Assembly: GCA_965284315.1 (NCBI GenBank)
Contig: OZ260072.1
Location: forward strand, 1,612,001 to 1,676,000
Direction of reading: 5' to 3'
From: PCRC01 sp017848435
GTDB lineage: Bacteria > Pseudomonadota > Gammaproteobacteria > Burkholderiales > Burkholderiaceae_C
Length of the DNA stretch: 64,000 nucleotides
Shown: piece by piece, positions 9,672 to 17,535 of the stretch
Layout: each line of letters begins with the position of its first letter
Position numbering within the stretch: the stretch's first letter is position 1
Notes under the pieces: generated by a model
Database searches by the model: none
What the model was told of the DNA's origin: nothing
The model's input: the letters and a program-made list of their open reading frames with translations, nothing else
Program-made: the position numbers and the translations under genes

Positions 9672-9731
9672 GAACTACCTCCAGGTAGTCCAAGTTTTTA
9701 GCGGCATCCCAACGGCTCTCTTTGTCTCTGG

Positions 9732-9854
9732 AAACAACAGACTTGGCTTGAGATCGAAGCGATCTTCTACACGTTGAACCATGGTTTTGGTGGACTCGAC
9801 TTCTTGCGTTCGATGCGCTTCTGTGGCTTCAACGTCCATGATGATGGGTGTGAC
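9732..9854 (-). pseudogene. Fragment of an IS1182-like (DDE) transposase
   Basis: About 40 codons resemble the middle of an IS1182/IS5-superfamily transposase: an IIMDVEATEAHRTQEVESTK stretch and then MVQRVEDRFDLKP, which in intact relatives precedes the ADTAYG motif. Both sides run into unrelated sequence, so only a scrap remains. It fills part of the gap between the IS3 fragment and the hupS promoter region. Recognised by pattern only. Confidence 0.55.
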
Positions 9855-10122
9855 GCGAGGGCGCGAACCAGCTTTGCAGTCGCAGCCCAACGGGCAACAA
9901 CCTTTGCACTCTGTTCGGGAGGCCGTGGCGAGCGAGTGCAGCGTCTGCACGCCCAACGAAGGCCGAAATGAGCCGCCCGAGGCTGTGAACCCTCACTTTG
10001 GCGGCCTACCCTTCGTGGTATTCCCTAGGTTCTGGGCAAGAAAGACCAGTCAGGCATGCCTTATGCCTGTAATTGGTCGCGACGCAACCATTTGGCAACG
10101 TCATTAACAACCAGGAGACTCC

Positions 10123-11085
10123 ATGGCAAACCTTTTGTGGCTTCAGGGGGGCGCGTGTTCCGGCAACACGATGTCTTTTCTCAATGCCGAAGAACCCAGC
10201 GCTTGTGATCTGGTCACCGACTTCGGGATCAATGTGCTCTGGCACCCATCGCTGGGTGTCGAACTGGGTGACAACCTGAAGGCCTTGCTGCTGGACCTGA
10301 CCAGTGGCCGCAAGCCGCTGGACATCTTCGTGTTCGAAGGCAGCGTGGTCAACGCGCCCAACGGCACCGGCGAGTGGAACCGTTTCTGCGGCCGGCCGAT
10401 GAAGGACTGGGTCAAGGATCTTTGCGCGGTCGCTGGTTTCACGGTCGCGGTAGGTGACTGTGCCACTTGGGGCGGCATTCCGGCCACGGCTCCGAACCCG
10501 TCCGAGTCGGTGGGACTTCAGTTCCTGAAGCGCGCCAACGGCGGCGCCCTCGGTGCAGCCTACAAGTCCAAGGCCGGCTTGCCCGTCATCAACATCCCCG
10601 GCTGCCCGGCGCACCCGGACTGGATCACGCAGATCGTCGTTGCGGTAGCCACCGGCCGCACCGCCGACATCACGCTCGACGAGTTCCAGCGCCCGAAGAC
10701 CTTCTTCCAGTCGTTCACGCAGACCGGCTGCACGCGCAACATGCACTTTGCCTACAAGGTGAGTGCCACCGAGTTCGGCCAGCGCAAGGGCTGCCTGTTC
10801 TACGACCTGGGCTGCCGCGGGCCGATGACGCACTCGCCGTGCAACCGCATCCTGTGGAACCGGCAGTCGAGCAAGACGCGCGCGGGCATGCCGTGCATGG
10901 GCTGCACCGAGCCCGAGTTCCCGTTCTTCGACCTCGCGCCCGGCACTGTCTTCAAGACGCAAACCGTCATGGGTGTGCCCAAGGACATGCCGACCGGCGT
11001 TGACAAGAAGGGCTACCTCGCGCTCACTGCGGCGGCCAAGAACGCTGCACCCAAGTGGGCCGAAGAAGACATCTTCGTCGTTTGA
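10123..11085 (+). CDS. hupS: Group 2a uptake NiFe hydrogenase, small subunit
   Basis: A 320-residue small subunit without Tat signal, strikingly like cyanobacterial HupS (opening MANLLWLQGGACSGNTMSF) and the mycobacterial Huc small subunit class. The proximal cluster motif is CSGN (C12, N15) instead of the canonical CxGC seen in HoxB. Other cluster ligands appear in TGCTRNMHF, GCLFYDLGCRGPM and PCMGCTEPEF. It has a good AGGAG ribosome site five bases before the ATG. It transfers electrons from the HupL NiFe site to redox partners in the cytoplasm. The ~160 bp upstream after the IS remnants must hold the promoter; I could not see a convincing sigma-54 box there. Confidence 0.93.
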   Translation: MANLLWLQGGACSGNTMSFLNAEEPSACDLVTDFGINVLWHPSLGVELGDNLKALLLDLTSGRKPLDIFVFEGSVVNAPNGTGEWNRFCGRPMKDWVKDLCAVAGFTVAVGDCATWGGIPATAPNPSESVGLQFLKRANGGALGAAYKSKAGLPVINIPGCPAHPDWITQIVVAVATGRTADITLDEFQRPKTFFQSFTQTGCTRNMHFAYKVSATEFGQRKGCLFYDLGCRGPMTHSPCNRILWNRQSSKTRAGMPCMGCTEPEFPFFDLAPGTVFKTQTVMGVPKDMPTGVDKKGYLALTAAAKNAAPKWAEEDIFVV

Positions 11086-11108
11086 ACACATTCAAAGAAA
11101 GTAAAACC

Positions 11109-12707
11109 ATGTCTCAAGTTCAAACCCTCGACATCTCGCCAGTCGGCCGTGTGGAAGGCGACCTCGACGTGCGCGTCGACATCACAGACGGTGTAGTCAC
11201 CAGCGCCTGGACGCAAGCCGAACTGTTCCGCGGCTTCGAGCTCATCCTCAAGGACAAGGATCCGCAGGCCGGCCTTGTCGTGACGCCGCGCGCCTGCGGC
11301 ATCTGCGGCGCCTCGCACCTGACCTGTGCCGCCTGGGCGCTGGACACCGCCTGGCAGACCGAGGTGCCGCGCAACGCGATCCTGGCACGCAACCTGGGCC
11401 AGATCGTCGAGAGCCTGCAGAGCCAGCCGCGCTACTTCTATGGCCTGTACGCGATCGACCTGACGAACAAGAACTACCGCAAGAGCAAGTACTACGACGA
11501 AGCAGTGAAGCGCTTCTCGGCGTTCACCGGCACCTCGTACGAGCAGGGCGTGACGATCTCGGGCAAGCCGGTGGAAATCTACGCGCTGCTGGGCGGCCAG
11601 TGGCCGCACTCGAGCTACATGGTGCCGGGCGGCGTGATGTGCGCGCCGACACTGACCGACATCACGCGCGCCTGGTCGCTACTCGAGTACTTCAAGAAGA
11701 ACTGGCTCGAAAGCCTCTGGCTCGGATGCTCGCTCGAGCGCTACGAACAGATCAAGAGCTACGACGACTTCATGGCCTGGCTGGACGAGTCACCGGCGCA
11801 CGCGAACTCGGATCTCGGCTTCTACTGGCGCATGGGCCAGGACATCGGTCTGGACACCTATGGCGCCGGCGTGGGCAAGTACATCAGTTGGGGTTATCTT
11901 CCGCACGAGGACAAGTACCAAAAGCCGACGATCGAGGGACGCAATGCTGCGGTCATCATGAAAAGCGGTGTGTACGACGGGAAGACCGACACGCACAAGG
12001 TGATGGACCAGAAGTTCCTGCGTGAGAACACTCTTCACGCTTGGTATGACGAAGGCTCCGCCGACGTGCACCCTTTTGATCGCACGACCAAGCCGGTGCA
12101 GAATAATGCCATCGATCACAACGGCAAGTACTCGTGGTCTACGGCCGTCACACACGCGGACGATGGTCGCCTCGAAGCTGGCCCGCTCGCGCGCCAGTTG
12201 ATCGCAGGCGGCAAGCATGGCGAGAGCTGGCAGCACTACGATCCGCTCATCCTCGACATGTACAAGAAGATGGGTGGCGCCAGCGTGCACCTGCGCCAGA
12301 TCGGCCGCATGCACGAGACCATCAAGCTGTACCGGCAGGCCGAACGCTGCCTGCGCGAGTTCAAGCTCAACGACCCCTGGTACATCAAGCCGCGCGAGCG
12401 CGACGGCCGCGGTTGGGGTGCGACTGAGGCGATCCGTGGCGCGTTGTGCCACTGGATCGAAGTCAAGGACGGCAAGATCAAGAACTATCAGATCATCGCT
12501 CCAACGACGTGGAACGTCGGTCCACGCGACGGCAAGAGCCAGCTCGGGCCGATCGAGCAGGCGCTGATCGGCACGCCGATCGCGGATCCTTCGGATCCGG
12601 TTGAGGTCGGGCATGTCGCACGCTCGTTTGACTCGTGCCTCGTCTGTACGGTGCATGCCCATGACGCCAAGACCGGCAAGGAACTGGCGCGTTTCCGAAC
12701 CGCTTGA
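11109..12707 (+). CDS. hupL: Group 2a uptake NiFe hydrogenase, large subunit
   Basis: A 532-residue catalytic subunit. The N-terminal NiFe ligands lie in RACGICGASH and the C-terminal ones in DSCLVCTVH. After CTVH comes a 16-residue tail (AHDAKTGKELARFRTA) of the kind removed by a maturation protease; a protease gene follows at 13463. I choose the ATG 23 bases after hupS over the longer frame because hydrogenase homology begins there (VQTLDISPVGRVEGDLDVRV). Group 2a enzymes are known as oxygen-tolerant and often high-affinity H2 oxidisers; affinity cannot be read from sequence. Confidence 0.93.
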   Translation: MSQVQTLDISPVGRVEGDLDVRVDITDGVVTSAWTQAELFRGFELILKDKDPQAGLVVTPRACGICGASHLTCAAWALDTAWQTEVPRNAILARNLGQIVESLQSQPRYFYGLYAIDLTNKNYRKSKYYDEAVKRFSAFTGTSYEQGVTISGKPVEIYALLGGQWPHSSYMVPGGVMCAPTLTDITRAWSLLEYFKKNWLESLWLGCSLERYEQIKSYDDFMAWLDESPAHANSDLGFYWRMGQDIGLDTYGAGVGKYISWGYLPHEDKYQKPTIEGRNAAVIMKSGVYDGKTDTHKVMDQKFLRENTLHAWYDEGSADVHPFDRTTKPVQNNAIDHNGKYSWSTAVTHADDGRLEAGPLARQLIAGGKHGESWQHYDPLILDMYKKMGGASVHLRQIGRMHETIKLYRQAERCLREFKLNDPWYIKPRERDGRGWGATEAIRGALCHWIEVKDGKIKNYQIIAPTTWNVGPRDGKSQLGPIEQALIGTPIADPSDPVEVGHVARSFDSCLVCTVHAHDAKTGKELARFRTA

Positions 12708-12726
12708 GCGCGATTGGAGGTCCGGC

Positions 12727-12751
12727 GCGGCGCGAGTAAGCTTCGCGCCGC
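12727..12751 (+). terminator. Strong GC hairpin between hupL and the downstream genes
   Basis: A perfect 9-bp stem (GCGGCGCGA / TCGCGCCGC) with a 7-base loop starts 20 bases after the hupL stop. It is followed by TCTGTT rather than a long T-run. It could be a partial terminator or an mRNA-stabilising/processing hairpin that makes hupSL more abundant than the genes behind it. The nature of its action is inference. Confidence 0.5.
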
Positions 12752-12807
12752 TCTGTTGCACAATGCGAAGGCGAATCCACAACGCCGATTTTACGAGGGA
12801 CAGTGCC

Positions 12808-13122
12808 ATGTCGATAGACACTGACGGCAGTATACGCGCCCGCATGGCCAAGCTCATGGTCGACGGGCTGAAGACCCAGACCGAGCCGTTTCCGAGCACG
12901 AGCACCGAGTTCGCCGCGCTGCTGGATCAGTGCCGTGACCTGGGCGCTGATGACGTGGTCGGAAAAATGGTGCTCACAGGTTGGATTGACAAGCCTTACG
13001 GCGAAGAACGGATGCGCTGTCAGGAGTGCATGTACTACCTTGTGCACCGGAAGTGGTGCGATCTGCCCGAGCTGGATCTGCCGGCTGAACCCGACTGGTG
13101 GTGTCGTCTGTGGCGCATCTGA
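12808..13122 (+). CDS. Small HiPIP-like four-cysteine protein (first of a tandem pair)
   Basis: A 104-residue protein I cannot assign to a named family. The first ~65 residues are helical and polar with no signal peptide. The end carries C71, C74, C84 and C99 spaced C-x2-C-x9-C-x14-C, with aromatic residues around them (CMYYLVHRKWC, DWWCRLWRI). The order CxxC, aromatic, C, P, WxC, W resembles the cluster-binding half of high-potential iron-sulfur proteins, although those are normally exported. The next gene encodes a paralogue with the same spacing. Position right after hupL suggests an electron carrier or maturation partner of HupSL (inference). Confidence 0.75.
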   Translation: MSIDTDGSIRARMAKLMVDGLKTQTEPFPSTSTEFAALLDQCRDLGADDVVGKMVLTGWIDKPYGEERMRCQECMYYLVHRKWCDLPELDLPAEPDWWCRLWRI

Positions 13123-13140
13123 GCACCGGCGGAGGCCAGA

Positions 13141-13470
13141 ATGTCGGACGAATTACTCTTACGGCAACGCGAGCTGATCCGCAGGACACTGGCCGATGGC
13201 TTGCAAACGGCGTGGCGGGATCGGGCATATGAGAGCGCTGACGTGCGCAGAACCGTTGACGCGCTGCAAGCGATTGCGCCGGGTCAACTGGAAGACAAGC
13301 TCCGTGTGGCCGGCTTCACGCTCAACGCCTACGTTGCCGACGAGGCGCCTGAGATCGAACAAGCCTGTCGCACGTGCATGTACTATGAACCGCATCGACG
13401 GTATTGCGACCTGCCGGAGTTGAAACTTGGAGTCGAGCCCGAGTGGTCCTGCGTGCTGTGGCGTGTCTGA
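13141..13470 (+). CDS. Small HiPIP-like four-cysteine protein (second of a tandem pair)
   Basis: A 109-residue paralogue of the preceding protein. C76, C79, C89 and C104 repeat the C-x2-C-x9-C-x14-C spacing, and the shared words CMYY, YCDLPEL/WCDLPEL and LWR confirm the duplication. The N-terminal ~70 residues differ, apart from a helical composition. It lacks a signal peptide or membrane segment. It overlaps the protease gene behind it, so it belongs to the hup operon. Function unknown; an Fe-S or metal-binding role is the natural guess. Confidence 0.75.
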   Translation: MSDELLLRQRELIRRTLADGLQTAWRDRAYESADVRRTVDALQAIAPGQLEDKLRVAGFTLNAYVADEAPEIEQACRTCMYYEPHRRYCDLPELKLGVEPEWSCVLWRV

Positions 13471-13948
13471 TTCTGCTCACGGCAGCCGCGTTCGCCTTGC
13501 GGTCATCGGATGCGGCAACCCCGCACGCCGGGACGATGGGGTCGGTATCGAAGTCGTGCGCGAACTGCGCCGATGCACCGTTGAGGGCGTCGATTTGATC
13601 GATGCCGGCACCAGTGGCATGGATGTGATGTTCCGCGTGCGCGGCGCCGAACGCGTGGTGATTGTCGACGCCTGCCGCAGCGGAAGTGCGGTCGGCACGG
13701 TCTTCCGCCTTCCTGCGCGTGAAGCGATGACGCCGATCGAGCACGGATTCAGTCTTCACGGTCTGCGTTGGGACCATGCGCTGTATGCCGGCAGCAAGAT
13801 GTTCGGCGAGTCCTTTGCCGATCACGCAGAGGTCATCCTGATCGAAGCAGGAGATATCGGTTTCGGCCTTGAGCTGACCGATCCAGTCCGTGCTGCCGCC
13901 GCGCGCGTTGTGAGCATGCTCGAACCCTTGGTACGCGGCGATGAATGA
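13463..13948 (+). CDS. hupD: Hydrogenase maturation protease (HupD/HyaD family)
   Basis: A 161-residue endopeptidase that cleaves the C-terminal tail of the hydrogenase large subunit after nickel insertion. The family opening is VRLAVIGCGNPARRDDGVG, followed by the conserved aspartates of LIDAGTSGMD and VVIVDACRSG. I start it at the GTG that overlaps the upstream stop by 8 bp, about nine residues before the conserved strand. It is the only such protease visible here. Its substrate is presumably HupL, as HoxC has no tail. Confidence 0.87.
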   Translation: MSDSAHGSRVRLAVIGCGNPARRDDGVGIEVVRELRRCTVEGVDLIDAGTSGMDVMFRVRGAERVVIVDACRSGSAVGTVFRLPAREAMTPIEHGFSLHGLRWDHALYAGSKMFGESFADHAEVILIEAGDIGFGLELTDPVRAAAARVVSMLEPLVRGDE

Positions 13949-14267
13949 GGACAGGCTCGAGGCGCTGGTGCAAGTCCGCGCCGGGCGCTTGTATGTGCCG
14001 GCACAGACTTACGAACGCGTGCTCACTGGGTTCCCGGCCGTGGCGCTGCTCGCCCGCGAGAACGCCTGGTGGCTCATTCCGCTCAAGGCAGGCGCGGGCG
14101 GCTTGCAGCTCAAGCAACGCAACGCACGTGGAGACCGGGTGGTCGAAGCGCAGGAGTTCCTGCGCTCGCAGGGGGTCGAAGACGCGCAAGAAGCGGCGAC
14201 CTACAGCCTGGAGTTCGATGCAAAGCGTGGGGCGTACCGGCTGACATTCGCAGCGCCGGCCTGGTGA
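13941..14267 (+). CDS. Unknown protein of the hup operon
   Basis: A 108-residue soluble protein whose ATG overlaps the hupD stop by 8 bp, so it is co-translated with hydrogenase maturation genes. It contains the stretch LYVPAQTYERVLTGFPAVAL and a C-terminal basic/aromatic tail. It has no cysteines, no signal peptide and no motif I recognise. By position it may be an assembly or accessory factor for HupSL; this is inference only. Confidence 0.7.
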   Translation: MNEDRLEALVQVRAGRLYVPAQTYERVLTGFPAVALLARENAWWLIPLKAGAGGLQLKQRNARGDRVVEAQEFLRSQGVEDAQEAATYSLEFDAKRGAYRLTFAAPAW

Positions 14268-14297
14268 ATCGAGCGCACGCCCACAACCGCGGGCGGT

Positions 14298-15818
14298 TCA
14301 CTCGTCACCAGCGCGGCGGATCCTGTAGCGCTTAACCTTGTTGGCCAGGCCGACCCGGGACAGCCCCAGCTCGTGCGCGGCGCGGGTGTGGTTCCACTTC
14401 GAGCGATCGAGCGTGTCGCGCACCAACCGTTCTTCCAGCGCCTCCACCTTCTCCTTCAGCGTCCGGCCGGGAAGGAGGAGATTCACGTTGTTCAAACGGG
14501 CCACTGGAAGGGGAACGATCTTGGCGATCTCCGGCGGCAAGTGTCGCTCGGTGATGATTTCGCCGTCCGAAGCCAACGCTACGAGGCGTCGGATCTCGCT
14601 TTCCAGTTCGCGCACGTTGCCGGGGAACGGAAAGGCGCACAGCCGTGACATCGCATCGGGCGTCACGCCGACCACTCGCCTGGAAGTCAATCGCCCATAC
14701 TTCTCAATCATGTGCGCGACCAGCGGCGGAATGTCGTCGGGCCGTTCACGCAGCGGCGGTATGCGCACCTCGAAACCGCGCAGGCGGTAGTACAAGTCCT
14801 GTCGGAACTTGCCCTCATCGACCAACTTGCGCAGCGGCCGATTGCATGCTGCGACGATGCGCACGTCGCAACGCCGCGTCTGGTCCGAACCGATGGGCCG
14901 CACTTCCCCTTCCTGCAAGAAGCGCAGGAGAGACACTTGCATGCTGGGTGAGATCTCGGAGATCTCGTCGAGAAACACCGTGCCGCCTTCGGCAGCCTGC
15001 AAAAGGCCCAGGCGGTCCGTGGTTGCGCCGGTGAAGGCCCCGCGGCGATGACCGAAGAGTTCGCTCTGCAGCAGATCGTCGTTAATGGCCGCGCAGTTGA
15101 CGGCCATGAACAGCAGGGTGTGACGTTTGCTGAACAGGTGGATCGCCCGTGCCATTAACTCCTTGCCGGTGCCCGTCTCGCCTTCGATCAGCACCGGCAG
15201 TTCGGTCGGCGCCGCCTTGCGAGCGAGGTTGCAGACCTCGGCCATGGCGTGGCTGACGAAGACCATGCGGTCGAAGGAGTACACCTCCTGCAAGACGGCG
15301 CGCATGCCGTCGCTTTGGCGCGTCACGACGGCGTCGGCGAACTTCAGCTCGCGCGACAGGTAGCGATGGATGCGCGCCAACTCGCGCGACTCCAGCGCCC
15401 GTCGCAGCAACAGGCGCAGCGACTCGCTCTGCCACGGCGTGATCACGACCTGATAGACGGCGGCGTCATTGACCGCCCGCTGCACGACCTCGGGATCGGC
15501 GCTGTCCAGCACCAGCACGCGTATCGTCTCGGGAGCGCGGGCACGCAGGTCACGCAGCAGTTCCACGCCGGCGCCATCGGTGAGCGACTGTTCAGCTACC
15601 ACCACATCGGCGCGTTCGTGCTCATCGTCCATCGACGCGGCCGCTTCGCGCAGTCGGCTAAAGACCCGCACCCGGTACTCGGCGCCGAATTGCCGTTGCA
15701 GCGCCTTGTCTTCGATCAGGCGCGGGCCGACCAGCGTGATCCGCCAAACCTGGGCTGTGGATGCGGCCTTGGCCGTACTCACCGGCGGCACACTGGGGCG
15801 GACATGGGTCGTGTTCAT
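14298..15818 (-). CDS. NtrC-family sigma-54 activator with a degenerate receiver domain
   Basis: A 506-residue HoxA-like regulator. The AAA+ domain is intact (GETGTGKE Walker A, GAFTGA loop, FLDEISE Walker B) and a Fis-type helix ends the protein (AAHELGLSRVGLANKV). The N-terminal receiver-like domain lacks the phospho-acceptor: where HoxA has CDQRMPG (D61), this has AEQSLTD (E76), and the conserved lysine is T127 (ITPW). Phosphorylation by HoxJ is therefore unlikely. The ATG overlaps the stop of the nickel permease gene (ATGA), so it is the last gene of the hyp operon. It may act constitutively or by protein contact. Confidence 0.88.
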   Translation of the reverse strand: MNTTHVRPSVPPVSTAKAASTAQVWRITLVGPRLIEDKALQRQFGAEYRVRVFSRLREAAASMDDEHERADVVVAEQSLTDGAGVELLRDLRARAPETIRVLVLDSADPEVVQRAVNDAAVYQVVITPWQSESLRLLLRRALESRELARIHRYLSRELKFADAVVTRQSDGMRAVLQEVYSFDRMVFVSHAMAEVCNLARKAAPTELPVLIEGETGTGKELMARAIHLFSKRHTLLFMAVNCAAINDDLLQSELFGHRRGAFTGATTDRLGLLQAAEGGTVFLDEISEISPSMQVSLLRFLQEGEVRPIGSDQTRRCDVRIVAACNRPLRKLVDEGKFRQDLYYRLRGFEVRIPPLRERPDDIPPLVAHMIEKYGRLTSRRVVGVTPDAMSRLCAFPFPGNVRELESEIRRLVALASDGEIITERHLPPEIAKIVPLPVARLNNVNLLLPGRTLKEKVEALEERLVRDTLDRSKWNHTRAAHELGLSRVGLANKVKRYRIRRAGDE

Positions 15819-16525
15819 GTCGACGACCACGCCAAGTGCCCGCCAATCGCCATCGAGGTGCAGGCGATGACGATGCTGAAGGTGCGATGCAGGGTAGTGA
15901 GTCGATTGGCGGTGAGCTGCAACGTGACACTCAGCGCGCCGGTGAGGAACGCCATGCCGGCGATCGACCCGATGCCGAAGACCGCGATGTAGGCAATCTG
16001 CATTATCGGAGTGGGCAGCACGCCCAAGGCCAGCAGCGCCAACGCCGCCGAGCCCGCTAGGCCATGCAACATCCCGATCAGCATGCTTCCTGCCGGCAAC
16101 CGATGCGGATGGCGGTGCGGGTCGCTCGCGTGGGGGCGTCTGGGCTCGGACGCAGTGCGCGGGGCGTGTGAATGCCCGTGAAAGTGCGGCGCTCGGCCAG
16201 GGTGGCCATGGCCATGAAAGTGCATGCGCTCCTTCCACAAGCGCCATGCCAGCCGCGCGCCGAGCACGATCAACAGCACGCCGACGGCCTGCTCGAAGCG
16301 CAGGGCCCAATGCGGCGGAATCACCCAGCCGAGGCCTGCAACCGCACCGGCGACGATGAGCAACATCAGCGAATGCCCCAGCCCCCAGGCGGCACCCAGG
16401 CGCAGCGCGCGCCCCAGCGAGTGCTCACGCGTTGCCAGCGTTGCAACGGCGGCCAGGTGGTCGGCGTCGGTGGCGTGCTGCATTCCCAGCAGCAGCCCCA
16501 GCCCGAAGATCATGGCGATGTCCAT
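15815..16525 (-). CDS. Nickel permease of the UreH/NicO-like type
   Basis: A 236-residue membrane protein with about six hydrophobic segments. The opening MIFGLGLLLGMQHATDADHLA carries the HxxxxDH-like metal signature of this family. A cytoplasmic loop is His-rich (HFHGHGHPGRAPHFHGHSHA). Its place between hypB and a hydrogenase regulator supports nickel uptake for NiFe-site assembly. I start it at the ATG before DIAMIFGLG, eight bases after the hypB stop. Confidence 0.85.
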   Translation of the reverse strand: MDIAMIFGLGLLLGMQHATDADHLAAVATLATREHSLGRALRLGAAWGLGHSLMLLIVAGAVAGLGWVIPPHWALRFEQAVGVLLIVLGARLAWRLWKERMHFHGHGHPGRAPHFHGHSHAPRTASEPRRPHASDPHRHPHRLPAGSMLIGMLHGLAGSAALALLALGVLPTPIMQIAYIAVFGIGSIAGMAFLTGALSVTLQLTANRLTTLHRTFSIVIACTSMAIGGHLAWSST

Positions 16526-16533
16526 GGCAGGGA

Positions 16534-17535
16534 TCAGGCGGTGCTCGGCTGCGCCACGGCATCGATGCGGCGCATCGCGCGCAACCAGCCGTACCACTCG
16601 TCGAGCCCGTCGCCTCGTGTGGCCGACAGGCGCAGGCAGCGGATCGTCGGGTTGACGTTGCGTGCATGCCGCTCGGCGCGGTTGACATCGAAGGCCACAT
16701 GCGGCGCCAAGTCCATCTTGGTCGTGATCATAAGGTCGGCGCTGCGGAACATGTGCGGGTACTTCAGCGGCTTGTCGTCGCCCTCGGTCACCGACAGCAC
16801 CACCACGCGGGCGCACTCGCCGAGGTCGAAGAGAGACGGGCAAACCAGGTTGCCGACGTTCTCGATGAAGACCACGCTGCCGGAAGCCGGCGCCAGGCGC
16901 TGCACCGCGCGCTCGATCATGTCGGCTTCGAGGTGGCAGCCGGCGCCGGTGTTGATCTGGATCGCCGCCGCGCCGGTCTCGCGAATGCGGTCGGCATCGG
17001 CACTGGTCTCCTGGTCGCCCTCGACCACGCACATCGGAAACTCGCCGGTCAGGTCACGCAGCGTGCGCACGAGCAGGGTGGTCTTGCCCGAGCCCGGGCT
17101 GGACATCAAGTTCAGCGCCAGCACGCCGCGGCCGGTGAACCAGCCGCGATTGCGCTCGGCGATGCGTTGGTTCTTGTCCAGCAGTGCCGTTTCCAGCGCC
17201 ACCAGCTGCGCCGAAGGAGCGTCCTGGCGGTGCGCGGCGTGCGCGTGGCGATGACCCTGGCCATGCTCAGGGTGGTCGTGGGGTTCATGCCCGTGGTCGT
17301 GATCATGGTCATGCCCGTGGTCGTGATCATGGTCATGCCCGTGGTCGTGATCATGGTCGTGATCATGGCCTTGCACGCCCGGATGAGCGTGCGCACCGCC
17401 AGCCTGGCCATGCCCCTCGTCCGGCGCGTGTCGATGGCGCACCTGTGACCCGTCCGCAAGCACGTGCTCGTGCTCGTCGGTGTCGCCTTCGACGCGAATA
17501 TCAGCCTTGCTGTTGCAACCACAGACTACGCACAT
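16534..17535 (-). CDS. hypB: HypB, nickel-inserting GTPase
   Basis: A 333-residue GTPase that delivers nickel to the hydrogenase large subunit. The N-terminal high-affinity nickel motif CVVCGC is at residues 2-7. A very His/Asp-rich stretch (roughly residues 19-110) could store nickel. The P-loop reads SSPGSGKTT, followed by VVEGDQET and the FIENVGNLVCP metal-site region. The ATG overlaps hypA by 10 bp. The His-rich part contains three perfect 24-bp repeats. Confidence 0.94.
   Translation of the reverse strand: MCVVCGCNSKADIRVEGDTDEHEHVLADGSQVRHRHAPDEGHGQAGGAHAHPGVQGHDHDHDHDHGHDHDHDHGHDHDHDHGHEPHDHPEHGQGHRHAHAAHRQDAPSAQLVALETALLDKNQRIAERNRGWFTGRGVLALNLMSSPGSGKTTLLVRTLRDLTGEFPMCVVEGDQETSADADRIRETGAAAIQINTGAGCHLEADMIERAVQRLAPASGSVVFIENVGNLVCPSLFDLGECARVVVLSVTEGDDKPLKYPHMFRSADLMITTKMDLAPHVAFDVNRAERHARNVNPTIRCLRLSATRGDGLDEWYGWLRAMRRIDAVAQPSTA
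17286..17357 (-). repeat. Three perfect 24-bp tandem repeats in hypB
   Basis: Three identical units starting CATGCCCGTGGTCGTGATCA on the + strand encode the His-Asp-Gly repeats of HypB. The number of units changes the length of the metal-binding segment without breaking the frame, so it is likely to vary between strains. Confidence 0.9.

Noticed and set aside
10099..10114. TGGCAACGTCATTAAC upstream of hupS as a sigma-54 promoter
   Set aside because: The -12 element lacks the GC dinucleotide and the site is too close to the start codon and ribosome site.
14285..14298. Inverted repeat AACCGC-GG-GCGGTT between the convergent hup and hyp operons as a bidirectional terminator
   Set aside because: Six base pairs with a two-base loop and no T-run on either side; too weak to call.
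17286..17357. Regular short repeats that could suggest a small CRISPR array
   Set aside because: The units are contiguous, without spacers, in frame and inside hypB.
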